Below, piece by piece: positions 46,190 through 58,207 of a stretch of 64,000 bases of DNA. Source of the DNA: Dama dama (Eukaryota > Chordata > Mammalia > Artiodactyla > Cervidae); assembly GCF_033118175.1 (NCBI RefSeq), contig NC_083714.1, forward strand, positions 15,934,001 through 15,998,000. The letters run 5' to 3'. A program made the translations under genes and the position numbers. The notes beneath the pieces are model-generated. The model was not told the DNA's origin, searched no databases, and was given only the letters and a program-made list of their open reading frames with translations. Every line of letters begins with the position of its first letter. Within the stretch, counting starts at the first letter, position 1.

Positions 46190-46570
46190 GTGTTCTGGTC
46201 CTGAATGAATGATGATGTCTACCATTATTTTCTGTAGGGAAATTGACTCTGAACTGTAAATTTAGAACCAAAGTGGTTGTTGTGAGTTGGGGTTCATCTA
46301 GGAGGTGGATGTTAAACTGAGCCTGGATGAAGGACCATGGAGGAAGGGGAAAGTGATAGGCACAGATCCAGATGCAGGGACTGCAAAGGTATACTTGGTA
46401 GCAGTAAATAGATGGGTTTGATTAAAATCTAGTTTTCATGTTGAAGAGGTAAGGTAGGCTGTTAATGTAAAGTCTATTGAACATCAACCTGAATATTCAT
46501 TTGAATTCTATAGGATTTTTGAGTAGAAGAATGGCAGGATCGCTTCTACTTTCTTCTTTGGTCAATTAAC
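46190..46570. repeat. Possible old interspersed repeat
   Basis: 'taggatttttgagtagaag' and 'aatggcaggatcgcttctac' resemble the unnamed mammal-wide block also suspected at 17185-17345. Weak. Confidence 0.25.
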
Positions 46571-46744
46571 AGTATTTTTGAAAAAAGTGCACTTGAGGCT
46601 GAAATAATTAAATAAGAATAAGGTATTAAGAAATGTTTCCTAGACTTTTCCAGGATCCTCGTGGCTATTTAGAGCCTAAAATTAATATTCCCAGTTGAAG
46701 GCATTAGATGGGGGTACTCTCCCAAACTGAAGGGTGCCACCCTG

Positions 46745-47072
46745 GTATTTTTTGTTGTTTTTGGAGGATAATTGCTTTACAATGTAGTGGTGGTCTCTGC
46801 CATACATCAACACGACTCAGTCATAATTGTATATACATCCTGTCCCTCTTGAGCCTGTGTCTCCTCCCCCATTTTACCATTCTAGGTGGTCACAAAGTTC
46901 CAGAATGGGCTCCCTGTGTTACATAGAAGCTTCCTGCTAGTCATCTATTTTACACATGATAGTGTATATATGTCAATGTTACTTTCTGAATTTGCACTAG
47001 CCTCTCCTTCCCCCGCTGTGTTCACAAGTCCATTCTCTATGTCTGTGTCTCCATTTCTTCTCTGTAAATTTA
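46745..47072 (-). mobile_element. Older L1 3' UTR, antisense
   Basis: 'ttttggaggataattgcttt', 'ctgccatacatcaacacgac', 'attttacacatgatagtgta' and 'gttcacaagtccattctcta' are a diverged antisense L1 3' UTR of the type at 21738. It lies 190 bases from the large L1. Confidence 0.75.
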
Positions 47073-47599
47073 CACCCAGGTGAAATCTCATGACAAAAGA
47101 ACACTTCTCTTTAGCAAACCATTATCAACATCTATAGACAATCACCATCTGGTTATAACAAACTGCACAATAACATTGAAGACAGGAATACTCTTTTCCC
47201 TTTCATATGAGAAAAGAGCTTTCAGGAAGGTTAATAGTAGTGCCTAGGATCTCAGGGTTTTTCTTTTTCTTTTTTTTTTTCATTTATTTTTATTAGTTGG
47301 AGGCTAATTACTTTACAATATTGTAGTGGTTTTTGTCATACATTGACATGAATCAGCCATGGAGTTACATGTATTCCCCATCCCGATCACCCCTCCCACC
47401 TCCATCTCTACCCGATCCCTCTGGGTCTTCCCAGTGCACCAGCCCCGAGCACTTGTCTCATGCACCCAACCTGGGTTGGTGATATGTTTCACCATAGATA
47501 ATATACATGTTTCAATGCTGTTCTCTCGAAACATCCCACCCTCGCCTTCTCCCACAGAGTCCAAAAGTCTCTTCTGTACATCTGTGTCTCTTTTTCTGT

Positions 47600-50500
47600 T
47601 TTGCATATAGGGTTATCATTACCATCTTTCTAAATTCCATATACATGCCTTAGTATACTCTATTGCTCTTTATCTTTCTGGCCTACTTCACTCTGTATAA
47701 TGGGCACCAGCTTCATCCATCTCATTAGAACTGATTCAAATGAATTCTTTTTAATGGCTGAGTAATATTCCATGGTGTATATGTACCACAGCTTCCTTAT
47801 CCATTCGTCTGCTGATGGGCATCTAGGTTGTTTCCATGTCCTGGCTATTTTAAACAGTGCTGCGATGAACATTGGGGTGCATGTGTCTCTTTCAGATCTG
47901 GTTTCCTCGGTGTGTATGCCCAGAAGTGGGGTTGCTGGGTCATATGGCAGTTCTATTTCCAGTTTTTTAAGAAATCTCCACACTATTCTCCATAGCGGCT
48001 GTACTAGTTTGCATTCCCATCAACAGTGTAAGAGGGTTCCCTTTTCTCCACACCCTCTCCAGCATTTATTGCTTGTAGACTTTTGGAAAGCAGCCATCCT
48101 GACTGGCGTGTAATGGTACCTCACTGTGGTTTTGATTTGCATTTCTCTGATAAGGAGTGATGTTGAGCATCTTTTCATGTGTTTGTTAGCCATCTGTATG
48201 TCTTCTTTGGAGAAATGTCTGTTTAGTTCTTTGGCCAATTTTTTGATTGGGTCATTTATTTTTCTGGAATTGAGCTGCAGGAGTTGCTTGTATATTTTTG
48301 AGATTAATCCTTTGTCTGTTTCTTCATTTGCTATTATTTTCTCCCAATCTGAGGGCTGTCTTTTCACCTTGCTTATAGTTTCCTTTGTTATGCAAAAGCT
48401 TTTCAGTTTCTTTAGGTCCCATTTGTTTATTTTTGCTTTTATTTCCAATATTCTGGGAGGTGGGTCATAGAGGATCCTGCTGTGATTTATGTCGGAGAGT
48501 GTTTTGCCTATGTTCTCCTCTAGGAGTTTTATAGTTTCTGGTCTTACATTTAGATCTTTAATCCATTTTGAGTTTATTTTTGTGTATGGTGTTAGAAAGT
48601 GTTCTAGTTTCCTTCTTTTACAAGTGGTTGACCAGTTTTCCCAGCACCACTTGTTAAAGAGGTTGTCTTTTTTCCATTGTATATCCTTGCCTCCTTTGTC
48701 AAAGATAAGGTGTCCATAGGTTCGTGGATTTATCTCTGGGCTTTCTATTTTGTTCCACTGGTCTATATTTCTGTCTTTGTGCCAGTACCATGCTGTCTTG
48801 ATGACTGTGGCTTTGTAGTAGAGTCTGAAGTCAGGCAGGTTGATTCCTCCAGATCCATTCTTCTTTCTCAAGATTACTTTGGCTATTCGAGGTTTTTTGT
48901 ATTTCCATACAAATTGTGAAATTATTTGTTCTAGTTATATGAAAAATACCGTTGGTAGCTTGATAGGGATTGCATTGAATCTATAGATTGCTTTGGGTAG
49001 AATAGCCATTTTGACAATATTGATTCTTCCAATCCATGAACACGGTATATTTCTCCATCTGTTTGTGTCCTCTTTGATTTCTTTCATCAGTGTTTTATAG
49101 TTTTCTATGTATAGGCCTTTTGTTTCTTTAGGTAGATATACTCCTAAGTATTTTATTCTTCTTGTTGCAACGGTGAATGGTATTGTTTCCTTAATTTCTC
49201 TTTCTGTTTTCTCATTGTTAGTATATAGGAATGCAAGGGATTTCTGTGCGTTAATTTTATATCCTGCAACTTTGCTGTATTCATTGATTCATTCTAGTAA
49301 TTTTCTGGAAGAGTCTTTAGGGTTTTCTATGTAGAGGATCATGTCATCTGCAAACAGCGAGAGTTTCACTTCTTCTTTTCCTATCTGGATTCCTTTTACT
49401 TCTTTTTCTGCCCTGATTGCTATGGCCAAAACTTCCAAAACTATGTTGAATAGTAGTGGTGAGAGTGGGCACCCTTGTCTTGTGCCTGATTTTAGGGGAA
49501 ATGCTTTCAATTTTTCACCATTGAGGGTAATGCTTGCTGTGGGTTTATCATATATAGCTTTTATTATGTTGAGGTATGTTCCTTCTATTCCTGCTTTCTG
49601 GAGAGTTTTAATCATAAATGAGTGTTGAATTTTGTCAAAGGCTTTCTCTGCATCTACTGAGATAATCATATGATTTTTATCTTTCAATTTGTTAATGTGG
49701 TGTATTACATTGATTTGTGGATATTAAAGAATCCTTGCATTCCTGGAGTAAAGCCCACTTGGTCATGATGTATGATCTTTTTAATATGTTGTTGGATTCT
49801 GTTTGCTAGAATTTTGTTTAGGATTTTTGCATCTATGTTCATCAGTGATATTGGCCTGTAGTTTTCTTTTTTTGTTGCATCTTTGTCTGGTTTTGGAATT
49901 AGGGTGATGGTGGCTTCATAGAATGAGTTTGGAAGTTTACCTTCTTCTGCAATTTTCTGGAAGAGTTTGAGTAAGAGAGGTGTTAGCTCTTCTCTAAATT
50001 TTTGGTAGAATTCAGCTGTGAAGCCATCTGGATTTTGTTTGCTGGAAGATTTCTGACTACAGTTTCGATTTCCTTGCTTGTGATGGGTCTGTGAAGATCT
50101 TCTATTTCTTTCTGGTTCAGTTTTGGAAAGTTATACTTTTCTAAGAATTGTCCATTTCTTCCAAGTTGTCCATTTTATTGGCATCCTGCTGCTGGTAGTA
50201 GTCTCTTATGATCCTTTGTATTTCAGTGTTGTCTGCCGTGATCTCTCCATTTTCATTTCTAATTTTGTTAATTTGGTTCTTCTCCCTTTGTTTCTTAATG
50301 AGTCTTGCTAATGGTTTGTCAATTTTGTTTATTTTTTCAAAAAACCAGCTTTTAGCTTTGTTGATTTTTGCTATGGTCTCTTTAGTTTCTTTTGCGTTTA
50401 TTTCTGCCCTAATTTTTAAGATTTCTTTCCTTCTACTAACCCTGGGGTTCTTCATTTCTTCCTTCTCTAGTTGCTTTAGGTTTAGTGTTAGGTTATTTAT

Positions 50501-51424
50501 TTGACTTTTTTCTTGTTTCTTGATGTAAGCCTGTAATGCTATGAACCTTCCCCTTAGCACTGCTTTAACAGTGTCCCATAGGTTTTGGGTTGTTGTGTTT
50601 TCATTTTCATTCGTTTCTATGCATGTTTTGATTTCTTTTTTGATTTCTACTAAGATTTGTTGGTTCTTCAGATGCATGTTATTTAACCTCCATATGCTTG
50701 AATTTTTAATAATTTTTTTCCTGTAATTGAGATCTAATCTTACTGCACTGTGGTCAGAAAAGATGACTGGAGTGATTTGAATTTTTTTGAATTTACCAAG
50801 GCTAGATTTATGGCCCAGGATGTGATCTATTCTGGAGAAGGTTCCGTGTGCACTTGAGAAAAAGGTGAAGTTGATTGTTTTGGGGTGAAATGTCCTATAG
50901 ATATCAATTAGGTCTAGCTGGTCCATTGTGTCATTTAAGGTTTGTGTTTCCTTGTTAATTTTCTGTTTAGTTGATCTATCCATAGTTGTGAGTGGGGTAT
51001 TAAAGTCTCCCACTATTATTGTGTTACTATTAATTTCCTCTTTCATATTCGTTAGCATTTGCCTTAATATTGCAGTGCTCCTATGTTGAGTGCATATATA
51101 TTTATAATTGTTATATCTTCTTGGATTGATCCTTTGATCATTATGTAGTGTCCTTCTTTGTCTCTTTTCACAGCCTTTATTTGAAAGTCTATTTTATCTG
51201 ATATGAGTATTGCGACTATTGCTTTGTTTTGTTCTCCGTTTGCATGAAATATTTTTTCCAGCCCTTCACTTTTATGTGTCCCTTGTTTTGAGGTGGGTCT
51301 CTTGTAGACAGCATATATAGGGGTCTTGTTTTTGTATCCATTCAGCCAGTCTTTGTCTTTTGGTTAGGGCATTCAACCCATTTACATTTAAGGTAATTAT
51401 TGATAGGTATGGTCCCGTTGCCAT
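47600..51424 (-). pseudogene. L1 ORF2p, degenerate full-length
   Basis: The expected start codon is seen on the minus strand at 51424-51422. The early endonuclease part (51060-51420) is broken. Frames then run 50141-51058 (305 codons: endonuclease 'VGDFNTPL' and 'SDHSAVRLDLNY', then the linker), 49289-49687 (RT core, 'DAEKAFDKIQH', 'GTRQGCPLSPLLFN', catalytic F-A-D-D at 49343-49354), 48020-48871 (283 codons, C-terminal region to 'CWRGCGEKGTLLHC') and 47660-47983 (C-terminal end). Catalytic residues that can be seen are kept. At least four stops or frameshifts separate the pieces, so no full protein of about 1,270 residues can form. Confidence 0.92.
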
Positions 51425-51819
51425 TTACTTTGTTGTTTTGGGTTCACGTTTATACAACCTTTCTGTGTTTCCTGTCTAGAGCAGATCCTTTATCATTTGT
51501 TGAAGAGCTGGTTTGGTCGTGCTGAACTCTCTCAGCTTTTGCTTGTCTGTAAAGCTTTTGAATTCTCCTTCATATCTGAATGAGATCCTTGCTGGGTACA
51601 GTAATCTAGGTTGTAGGTTATTCTCTTTCATTACTTTAGGTATGTCCTGCCATTCCCTTCTGGCCTGAAGGGTTTCTATTGATAGATCAGCTGTTATCCT
51701 TATGGGAATCCCTTTGTGTGTTATTTGCTTTTTCTCCCTTGCTGGTTTTAATATTTGTTCTTTGTGTTTGATCTTTGTTAATTTGATTAATATGTGTCTT
51801 GGGGTGTTTCGCCTTGGGT

Positions 51820-52430
51820 TTATCCTATTTGGGACTCTCTGGGTTTCTTGGATCTGTGTAATATTTCCTTCCCCAATTTAGGGAAGGTTTCAGCTATTAT
51901 CTCCTCGAGTATTTTCTCATGGCCTTTCTTTTTGTCTTCTTCTTCTGGAACTCCTATGATTCGAATATTGGGACGTTTCACATTGTCCCAGAGGTCCCTG
52001 AGGTTGTCCTCATTTCTTTTGATCGTTTTTTCTTTTTTCCTCTCTGCTTCATTTATTTCCACCATTTTATTTTCTACCTCACTTATCCTATCTTCTATCT
52101 CCATTATTCTACTCTTGGTTCCCTCCAGAGTGTTTTTGATCTCATTTATTGCATTATTCATTTTTAATTGACTCTTTTTTATTTCTTCTAGGTCCTTATT
52201 AAACATTTCTTGCATCTTCTCAATCTTTGCCTCCAGGCTATTTATCTGTAACTCCATTTTGTTTTCAAGATCTTGAATCATTTTTATTATCATTATTCTA
52301 AATTCTTTTTCAGGTAGATTCCCTATCTCCTCCTCTTTTGTTTGACTTGGTGGGCATTTTTCATGTTCCTTTACCTGTTGGGTATTTCTCTGCCTTTTCT
52401 TCTTGTTTAGATTGCTGTGTCTGGAGTGGG
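51820..52430 (-). pseudogene. L1 ORF1p, truncated
   Basis: A minus-strand frame of 157 codons from 52293 to 51820 carries a heptad-rich coiled coil ('LENKMELQINSLEAKIEKM') and the start of the RNA-binding domain ('NLRDLWDNVKRPNIRIIGVP'). It stops after 'KPRESQIG'. The frame is open upstream of this ATG ('RNTQQVKEHEKCPP'), where the true N-terminus should lie, but no in-frame ATG was found there. The C-terminal domain is lost through an early stop or frameshift near 51820. Confidence 0.88.
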
Positions 52431-52449
52431 CTTTCTGTATTCTGGAGGT

Positions 52450-55109
52450 CTGTGGTTCCTTTTTATTGTGGAGGTCTCACCCAGTGGGTGGGGTTGGACA
52501 ACTGGCTTGTCAAGTTTTCCTGGTTAGGGAAGCTTGCATTGGTGTTCTGGTGCGTGGAATTGGATTTCTTCTCTCTGGAGTGCAATGGAGTGTCCAGTAA
52601 TGAGTTTTGAGATGGGTCTATGTGTCAGGTGTGACTTTGGGCAGCCTGTATGTTGACTCTCAGGGCTATGTTCCTGTGTTGCTGGGGAATTTGCGTGGTA
52701 TGCCTTGCTCTGGAACTTATTGGCTCTTGGGTGGTGGTTGGTTTCAGTGTAGGTATGGAGGCTTTTTGATGGTCTCTTATTACCTAATGTTCCCTGTAGT
52801 CAGGAGTTTTCTGGTGTTCTCAGGTTTTGGGCTTAAGTCTCCTGCCTCTGGATTTCAGTTTGATTCTTCCAGTAGTCTCAAGACTTCTCCAACTATACAG
52901 CACTGATAATAAAACTTCTAGGTTAATGGTGAAAAGATTCTCCACCATGAGGTGGAGTTCATGTGTGAACCCACAGAGGTTCACAGAGTTACATGAAAAA
53001 GAGGAGAGGGAGGAAGGAGATAGAGATGAGCAGGAGGAGAAAAAGGGGGACTCAAGAGGAGAGAGACAGATCTACGCAGTTGTCTGTTTCCAAAGTGTTC
53101 TCCGTAGCCCAGACACCCACAATGATTCACGGAATTGGATTGGGAAGAGAAGGGGAAAGGAAGAAATAGAGGTGTTCTGAGGTTGAAAACAGAGATTCAA
53201 AAGTGGGAGAGAGTAATCAACACACTCTTGAATAAAAATGGGAACTGAATATTGGATTCTTAAATGTCCAAAATTTATATCACATACTGAAAAACAAAGA
53301 TTAAAAATCTAGAGTAGATGTTAGACTCTTAAAAATGCAATATTAAAAACAAAAACAAAAACACAAAATAATTTAGGAATATATATGAAGTTCAGTTTAA
53401 AAATAGGGCTTCTCTTTTTTTTTTTTGCAAGGTTATAGTGAAATGAAAATGAAAATTAAGGAGTAGTAGAGGAGTAATAGAGGACTTTAAAAGAAAATAA
53501 GAGGAAGAAAAAGAAAAGAAAAAAAAAACAAGAAAAAAAAAATTTCCCCTAATTAAAAAAATCATAAAAATCTATGAAAATGAAAGTTAAGGAGTAATGG
53601 GGGAGTAATAGGGAATTTTAAAAGAAAATAAAAGAGAAAAAATAAAAAAGAAAAGAAAAAAAATTTTTTAATTAAAAAAAAAAGGTAAAAATATATCTAG
53701 GAATTTCTCTGGAACTGTTGTGGTCAGTGTGGGTTCGGTTCAGTTTCAGATAGCTCCTCATTCCAGCTTACACTTCTCGATATCTATGGGCCCCTTCCGG
53801 TGTAGTCAGTGTTACCCACAGCGATTTTAATCTGTTGCACCGGTCCCTTCTGAAGTGGTTCCCCTTGTTTATTTGGCTTCTGTTTACTGGTCTCTTCAGT
53901 GTCTAATTTCCGCCCTGACACAGGCGGGTGGAGGTGGTCTCTTGTTCAGGTTTACTAGTTCAGTCCTGCTGTGGGGAGGGAGGGGCGCTGCAGGTAGATA
54001 TTGCAGTGTGTGGGTAGCACTCACAGTGTTCTGGCCACACTGGGTTTTCCCCGCTCACGGGTGTGTGGTCTCCCCATCTACGCTGCTCAGGCTCCCGGAT
54101 GCTCTATATGGAGCATGCCCTGTTGCGTGCGGTTCCAGTTTTTGGGTACTCCACAAAAGCACGGACTCAGTTGAGCCTGCGTTTTGTGCCTTCCCCATCC
54201 CGAGCAGCTCAGGCAGCCAGGAGCTTGACAGGCGCACTCTCCCCGGGTGTGGTGCGCCTTCTCCCCTCCGCAGCCCCAGCCTCAGTTTCTGCCCACGCCA
54301 GTCGGGTGCGTGTGCCTTGTGTTTAGCCACGACCCTCCTAGCGGATGTCGACCATCCAGAATCTCAGGAAGTCTTTGGTTAGAAACTGGTGGCCTGTTTG
54401 CAGTGTGGTAGGGGATGCCGTCTCTGGGGCCGAGTTTGCCGCTTTCCCCTCCCCCCTGCCTCCTGCCCCCGGCGGGGATGGGCCGGTCTGCAGCCGGCTA
54501 GCTCCTCTGGACTTGCTAGGTCCCTTTGTTCTGCGAATGGCCGGCAGTGTGTTCGGCTGGTTAATTTTCTCTCTCTCTTTTGCTATCCCACAGTTTAAGT
54601 TGCTATCTCACAAAAGCTCCCTCTGATTGCCCTCAGGGCACTCAGACCCGTTCCTTACCCTAAGCAATGCTGCCCGCTCCTCTCCGTTCCGCCCCCACTT
54701 GCTGGTGGCGGATGCGGGCGTCTGGGGTACTTTTCTGCTGGGAGTTGCTATTAGGCACTTAATCTGTGGGTTTTATTTATTTTTCCTCCCAGTTAGGTTG
54801 CCCTCCGAGATTTGAAAACTTCCCCCAGAACCACCAGTGCGAGGGTTTCCTGGTGTTTGGAAACTTCCTCTATTAAGATTCCCTTCCCAGGATGGATCTC
54901 CATCCCTAGCTCTTTTGTCTCTCTTTTTATCTTTTATATTTTGTACTACCTCCTTTTGAAGACAATGGCCTGCTTTTCTGGGCGTCTGATGTCCTCAGCT
55001 AGCGATCAGAAGTTGTTTTGTGAAGTTTGCTCAGCATTCAGTTGTTCTTTCAATGAATTTGTAGGGGAGAAAGTGGTCTCCCCATCCTATTCCTCCGCCA
55101 TCTTCGAGT
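52450..55109 (-). promoter_or_regulatory. L1-BT-type 5' UTR with CpG-rich promoter region
   Basis: The ~2.6 kb upstream of ORF1 retains the family 5' UTR. The extreme 5' end carries 'aagatggcggaggaatagg' on the minus strand, a YY1-like core (GCCATCTT on the plus strand, 55096-55103). About 53850-54800 is rich in CG dinucleotides and GC, unlike anything else in the window. An A-rich stretch follows at 53330-53690. By analogy with other mammalian L1s this region drives sense transcription; activity in this copy is unknown. Confidence 0.8.
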
Positions 55110-55124
55110 TCAGGGTTTTTAAAG

Positions 55125-55325
55125 CCACATAGATCTGGGATTAGAATCCGACTCTGTCATTTCCTAGCTGTGTCACTTTAAGTAGGTTTCTTCATGTCCC
55201 TGAGCCTCAGTTTCTTCATCTATAGAATGGAAACAAGCATCCATATCTCAAAAGGTTTCATGCAAAACTTTCAGTACAGAGTCTCTGGCACATAGCCTTC
55301 AGCATTCAGTAAGTGTCATCATTGG
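55125..55325 (+). mobile_element. MIR SINE
   Basis: 'atagatctgggattagaatc', 'tgtcatttcctagctgtgtc', 'tgagcctcagtttcttcatc', 'tatagaatgg' and 'agtctctggcacatagcc' are clear MIR landmarks. The big L1 inserted just upstream of it or into its 5' end. Confidence 0.85.
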
Positions 55326-55384
55326 TTGAAAGTGGTGCCAAGAGTTTCGAGTGCATACAGCATGGAAGGTGCAAGAGTGGGGTG

Positions 55385-55850
55385 GTTAAGATAAGAGTAT
55401 GACTTCTGGAGCTAAGCTGCCTTGACTTGAACACCAGTTCTGCTTTGTGATCTTCTGCAAGTAACTTAAACTTTCTCTGCCTGAATCTTCTCGTCCACAA
55501 AATGAGGGTAATAATGGTAACTACACTACAGAACTGTGAAGATTAAGTAAGTAAATATATGTAAAAAGTGCTAGAATACTACCTGGCACATGGTGGTGGT
55601 GGTTTAATCACTAAGTCATGTCCAACTCTTGCGACCCCATGGACTGTAACCCGTCAGTCTCCTCTGTCAATGGGATTCTCCAGGCAAGCATACTGGAGTA
55701 GGGTGCCATTTCCTTCTCCAGGGGATCTTCCTGACCCAGAGATCGAACCTTGGTCTCCTACACTGCAGTCAGATTCTTTACCAACTAAGCCACCAGGGAA
55801 GCCCCCACCTGGCACATAGCAAACCTCAATAAATATTAGCTACTATTATG
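55385..55850 (+). mobile_element. MIR SINE split by Bov-tA
   Basis: Head 'ggttaagataagagtatgac' to tail 'aaagtgctagaatactacc' on the left, then 'cacatagcaaacctcaataa' on the right of the inserted SINE (55592-55806). Confidence 0.85.
55592..55806 (-). mobile_element. Bov-tA SINE, antisense, with TSD
   Basis: Antisense tail 'aatcactaagtcatgtcc' to antisense head 'gccaccagggaagcc'. The 11-bp duplication 'acctggcacat' at 55581-55591 and 55807-55817 is MIR sequence, so the target is certain. The 83-codon open frame here is SINE read-through. Confidence 0.95.
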
Positions 55851-56080
55851 TGCCACGTGCTATGTTAAAGGTTTTACATGCTTCATCTCATGTAATCCTC
55901 AGTTGCCTTAGAAGGAGGTAGATACTATTATCCCTGTTTCATATAAAAGGAAATTGAGGCTTAGGTGAATTATAGTTAGCAATGGGTCAAAGGTCACACC
56001 ACTTGCAAATAACTCAAATGCAGGTCTGTCTGACTCTACAGCCCTGTAAGCCTGTTAACCACTATTTCATAGTAAGACTT
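55851..56080 (-). mobile_element. MIR SINE, antisense
   Basis: 'atgtgccacgtgctatgtta', 'catgtaatcctcagttgcct', 'gaggtagatactattatccc', 'aggaaattgaggcttaggtg' and 'gtcaaaggtcacaccacttg' are the antisense MIR in full order. Confidence 0.85.
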
Positions 56081-56624
56081 ACTTCTTTCAGGAACAGTTC
56101 AGATGTGGTATTCTAGGGGCCAGTGGGAATGGAGGGAGACTAATCTGGCAGGAAAGCAAATTTGATGTGAGAATCATTGAATCTGCAAGGCTGGAGGGGA
56201 CTTTAGAAGAGTATGTCTTGCTATTTTCTGTAACAAGATGTGTCCCCTTTAGAAGTAAGTAGTCTGTTCTGAGTCCATGCTGTAAATACTTTAGGAGATT
56301 TGTGGTACTTCACATTATACTGCTTCATTGGGCCATTGTTTGCTATGAACACTTCAGTTTGGTCTAGTTTTTCTGCTTTTTTACCAGTGTGATCACTGAC
56401 CAAGAGCAAGGGAGATAAAATTCTCAAAGTCACTGAATTCACATGTGGGAACCAGTCACAGAGCTGAATAAAAAAAGTTCTGGGCTTCCCTCCAGGGGAG
56501 GATGTATTGTGGTTAAAGATGTGAGTGTGCCAGTTAGAGAAGCCTTGGACTAGCTCTAAAGTTAATTGTGGCCCGTCCCCTGGCATTGTCATGATACACT
56601 CTTTTAGTAGCCTCTTCAGTGAGA
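56081..56624 (-). other. Unassigned DNA with a 123-codon open frame
   Basis: On the minus strand 56592-56221 is open from ATG to stop (starts 'MTMPGDGPQLTLELVQ', contains 'CDWFPHVNSVTLRIL'). I do not recognise it. No splice sites, Kozak-grade start or flanking poly(A) were seen. In 64 kb a few frames of this length are expected by chance. Confidence 0.3.
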
Positions 56625-56935
56625 GAATCCAATATGGTGTTTAAAAGCACCACCCATTGTTCAGTTGCTAAGTCATGTCTGACTCTTTGTGACCCCATGG
56701 ACTGCAGCACACCAGGCTTCTGTGTCCATCACTGTCTCCCAGATATAGGCTCAAAAATTTGCCAGCCATGTGATCTTATGTAAATTAAGTTTTCTGTCTG
56801 TCAATAACTCTGGTAAGTTAGGAGAAAACTAGGAACAATTTCACATGATTGTTAGAAGGAGAAATGAAATGATCAATGTTTGCAAATAAAAAAAAAAAAA
56901 GAGTAAGCACTCAGTTCACTTGGCTGTTATTCCCT
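56625..56935 (+). mobile_element. MIR SINE split by a BovA scrap
   Basis: 'tggtgtttaaaagcaccacc' on the left and 'gccagccatgtgatcttatg', then a tail near 'agtaagcactcag' on the right, resemble one MIR with a ~90-base insert (56655-56745). An A run lies at 56888-56900. Confidence 0.5.
56655..56745 (-). mobile_element. BovA / BovB 3'-end fragment, antisense
   Basis: 'gttcagttgctaagtcatgt', 'gactctttgtgaccccatgg' and 'actgcagcacaccaggctt' are the antisense terminal ~90 bases of BovB, shared with Bov-A SINEs. Confidence 0.8.
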
Positions 56936-57719
56936 TTGGGGAACTTTTGGGAGCCTCAGTAATTCATTTCTGAGCCTGACTTACCAGCCATTTTTGCCTT
57001 TTTCGGTTGTCTTTCAGGAGTTCTCTGAGGTCTTCATTCATTAGTCTCCATGGATTTTCTTTCCCCTACATTTGGCTTTCAGTTTAAAGGAAGAGGGCAT
57101 TTATTTAAATCAGTCAACCCTTTGGCAGCCTCAACCATGTTCTTTGCTAAACTGTGTCAGTAAATCCAATCATTTTGCTCAGGGGCAGGAGTGAAAGGAA
57201 ACATGAACAACAGATCGATGTTGAAAAGGCACCAAGATGGCAGGATCTATGTTCTTAATGAAGCCTTTTTCAAACTATGGTCTGTGGAACATTAGTCTGA
57301 GATGCTCCTGGGGGAATAAAAGAAGATTTACATTGTCAAAAACAGAGCATACTATATCTCCTTCTCAGAGAACCATACTTCACACTAGTCTGTTAAAAGC
57401 TCTAAATAATTTTTATAATCATTAAATCTGTTTAACCTTGCCTTATCCAACACTTAAAAATTAATTTGACCTCAGAAACTTTCAGAGTGGGAAATTATCT
57501 TTATGCAATGGTCATCTCCAAGTATGCTATCAAGCAACCTATCCTAGAGGTCATAGGGCAGAAAGACTCATAGACTGAATTAAGATGCTTGAACCATATG
57601 GGTTTTTAAATGTACAGTGAAAAGTAAAGGAAAATAGATGGGTGTCTTAATTCATAGGATATGGGGCTGTTGATATAGCTCATTAGTTCATTAAAATTTG
57701 GCTATTACACTAGTTATTT
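56936..57719. other. Unassigned DNA
   Basis: No gene or known repeat recognised; the longest frame is 62 codons. Confidence 0.45.
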
Positions 57720-57735
57720 TCAGATGATAGTAACA

Positions 57736-58191
57736 ATTAAAAATTTTTTTTCAGAGTATAGTTAATATACAATGTTGCTTTACTTTCTGCTATATGGCAA
57801 AGTGAATCAGCTGAAGGAAAAAGCCAATTTACTGGACCCTGATGCTGGGAAAGATTGAGAGCAGGAGGAGAAGTGGATGACAGAGGATAAAATGGTTGGA
57901 TGGCATCACTGACTCAATGGACATGAGTTTGAGTAAACTCCGGGAAATAGTGAAGGATAGGGAAGCCTGGTGTGCTTAGGTCCATGGGGCTGCAGAGTTG
58001 GACACAACTTGGCAACTGACCAACAACAAAAATACATATATGTATATCAGTTCTTTTTTAGTTTCTTTTCCCATATAGGTCATTATAGAGTATTGAGTAG
58101 GGTTCCCCATGCTATATAGTAGGTCCTTATTATAGTGGTGTGTATGGTATGTGTCAATCCCAATCTCCCAATTTATCCTTTCCCCCCCCCC
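57736..58191 (-). mobile_element. Short older L1 3' end, antisense, with TSD
   Basis: Antisense L1 3' UTR ('agagtatagttaatatacaa') is split by a BovB tail (57816-58030) and ends in a C run. A 16-bp duplication with one change, 'tcagatgatagtaaca' at 57720-57735 and 'tcagattatagtaaca' at 58192-58207, brackets it. Confidence 0.85.
57816..58030 (+). mobile_element. BovB 3' end, sense, inside L1
   Basis: 'gaccctgatgctgggaaag', 'atggttggatggcatcactg', 'actcaatggacatgagtttg' and the tail 'gttggacacaacttggcaac' are the last ~210 bases of BovB, ending in a short CAA-type repeat. Confidence 0.85.
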
Positions 58192-58207
58192 TCAGATTAT
58201 AGTAACA

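Larger units (their letters stand above)
47263..55109 (-). mobile_element. Nearly full-length L1-BT-type LINE, antisense, with TSD
   Basis: About 7.85 kb. From right to left it reads 5' UTR (starting near 55109 with 'atggcggaggaataggatgg' on the minus strand), ORF1 remains, ORF2 remains, 3' UTR and poly(A) (T run at 47263-47280). A perfect 11-bp duplication 'tcagggttttt' at 47252-47262 and 55110-55120 brackets it. The target top strand reads TTTTT/AAAG, as the L1 endonuclease prefers. It is the only copy here that keeps its 5' UTR. Both ORFs carry multiple breaks, so it is not autonomously active. Confidence 0.95.

Noticed and set aside
53855..54626. Plus-strand GC-rich frames (175, 93 and 87 codons)
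   Set aside because: They read antisense through the L1 5' UTR; the GC content alone keeps them open.
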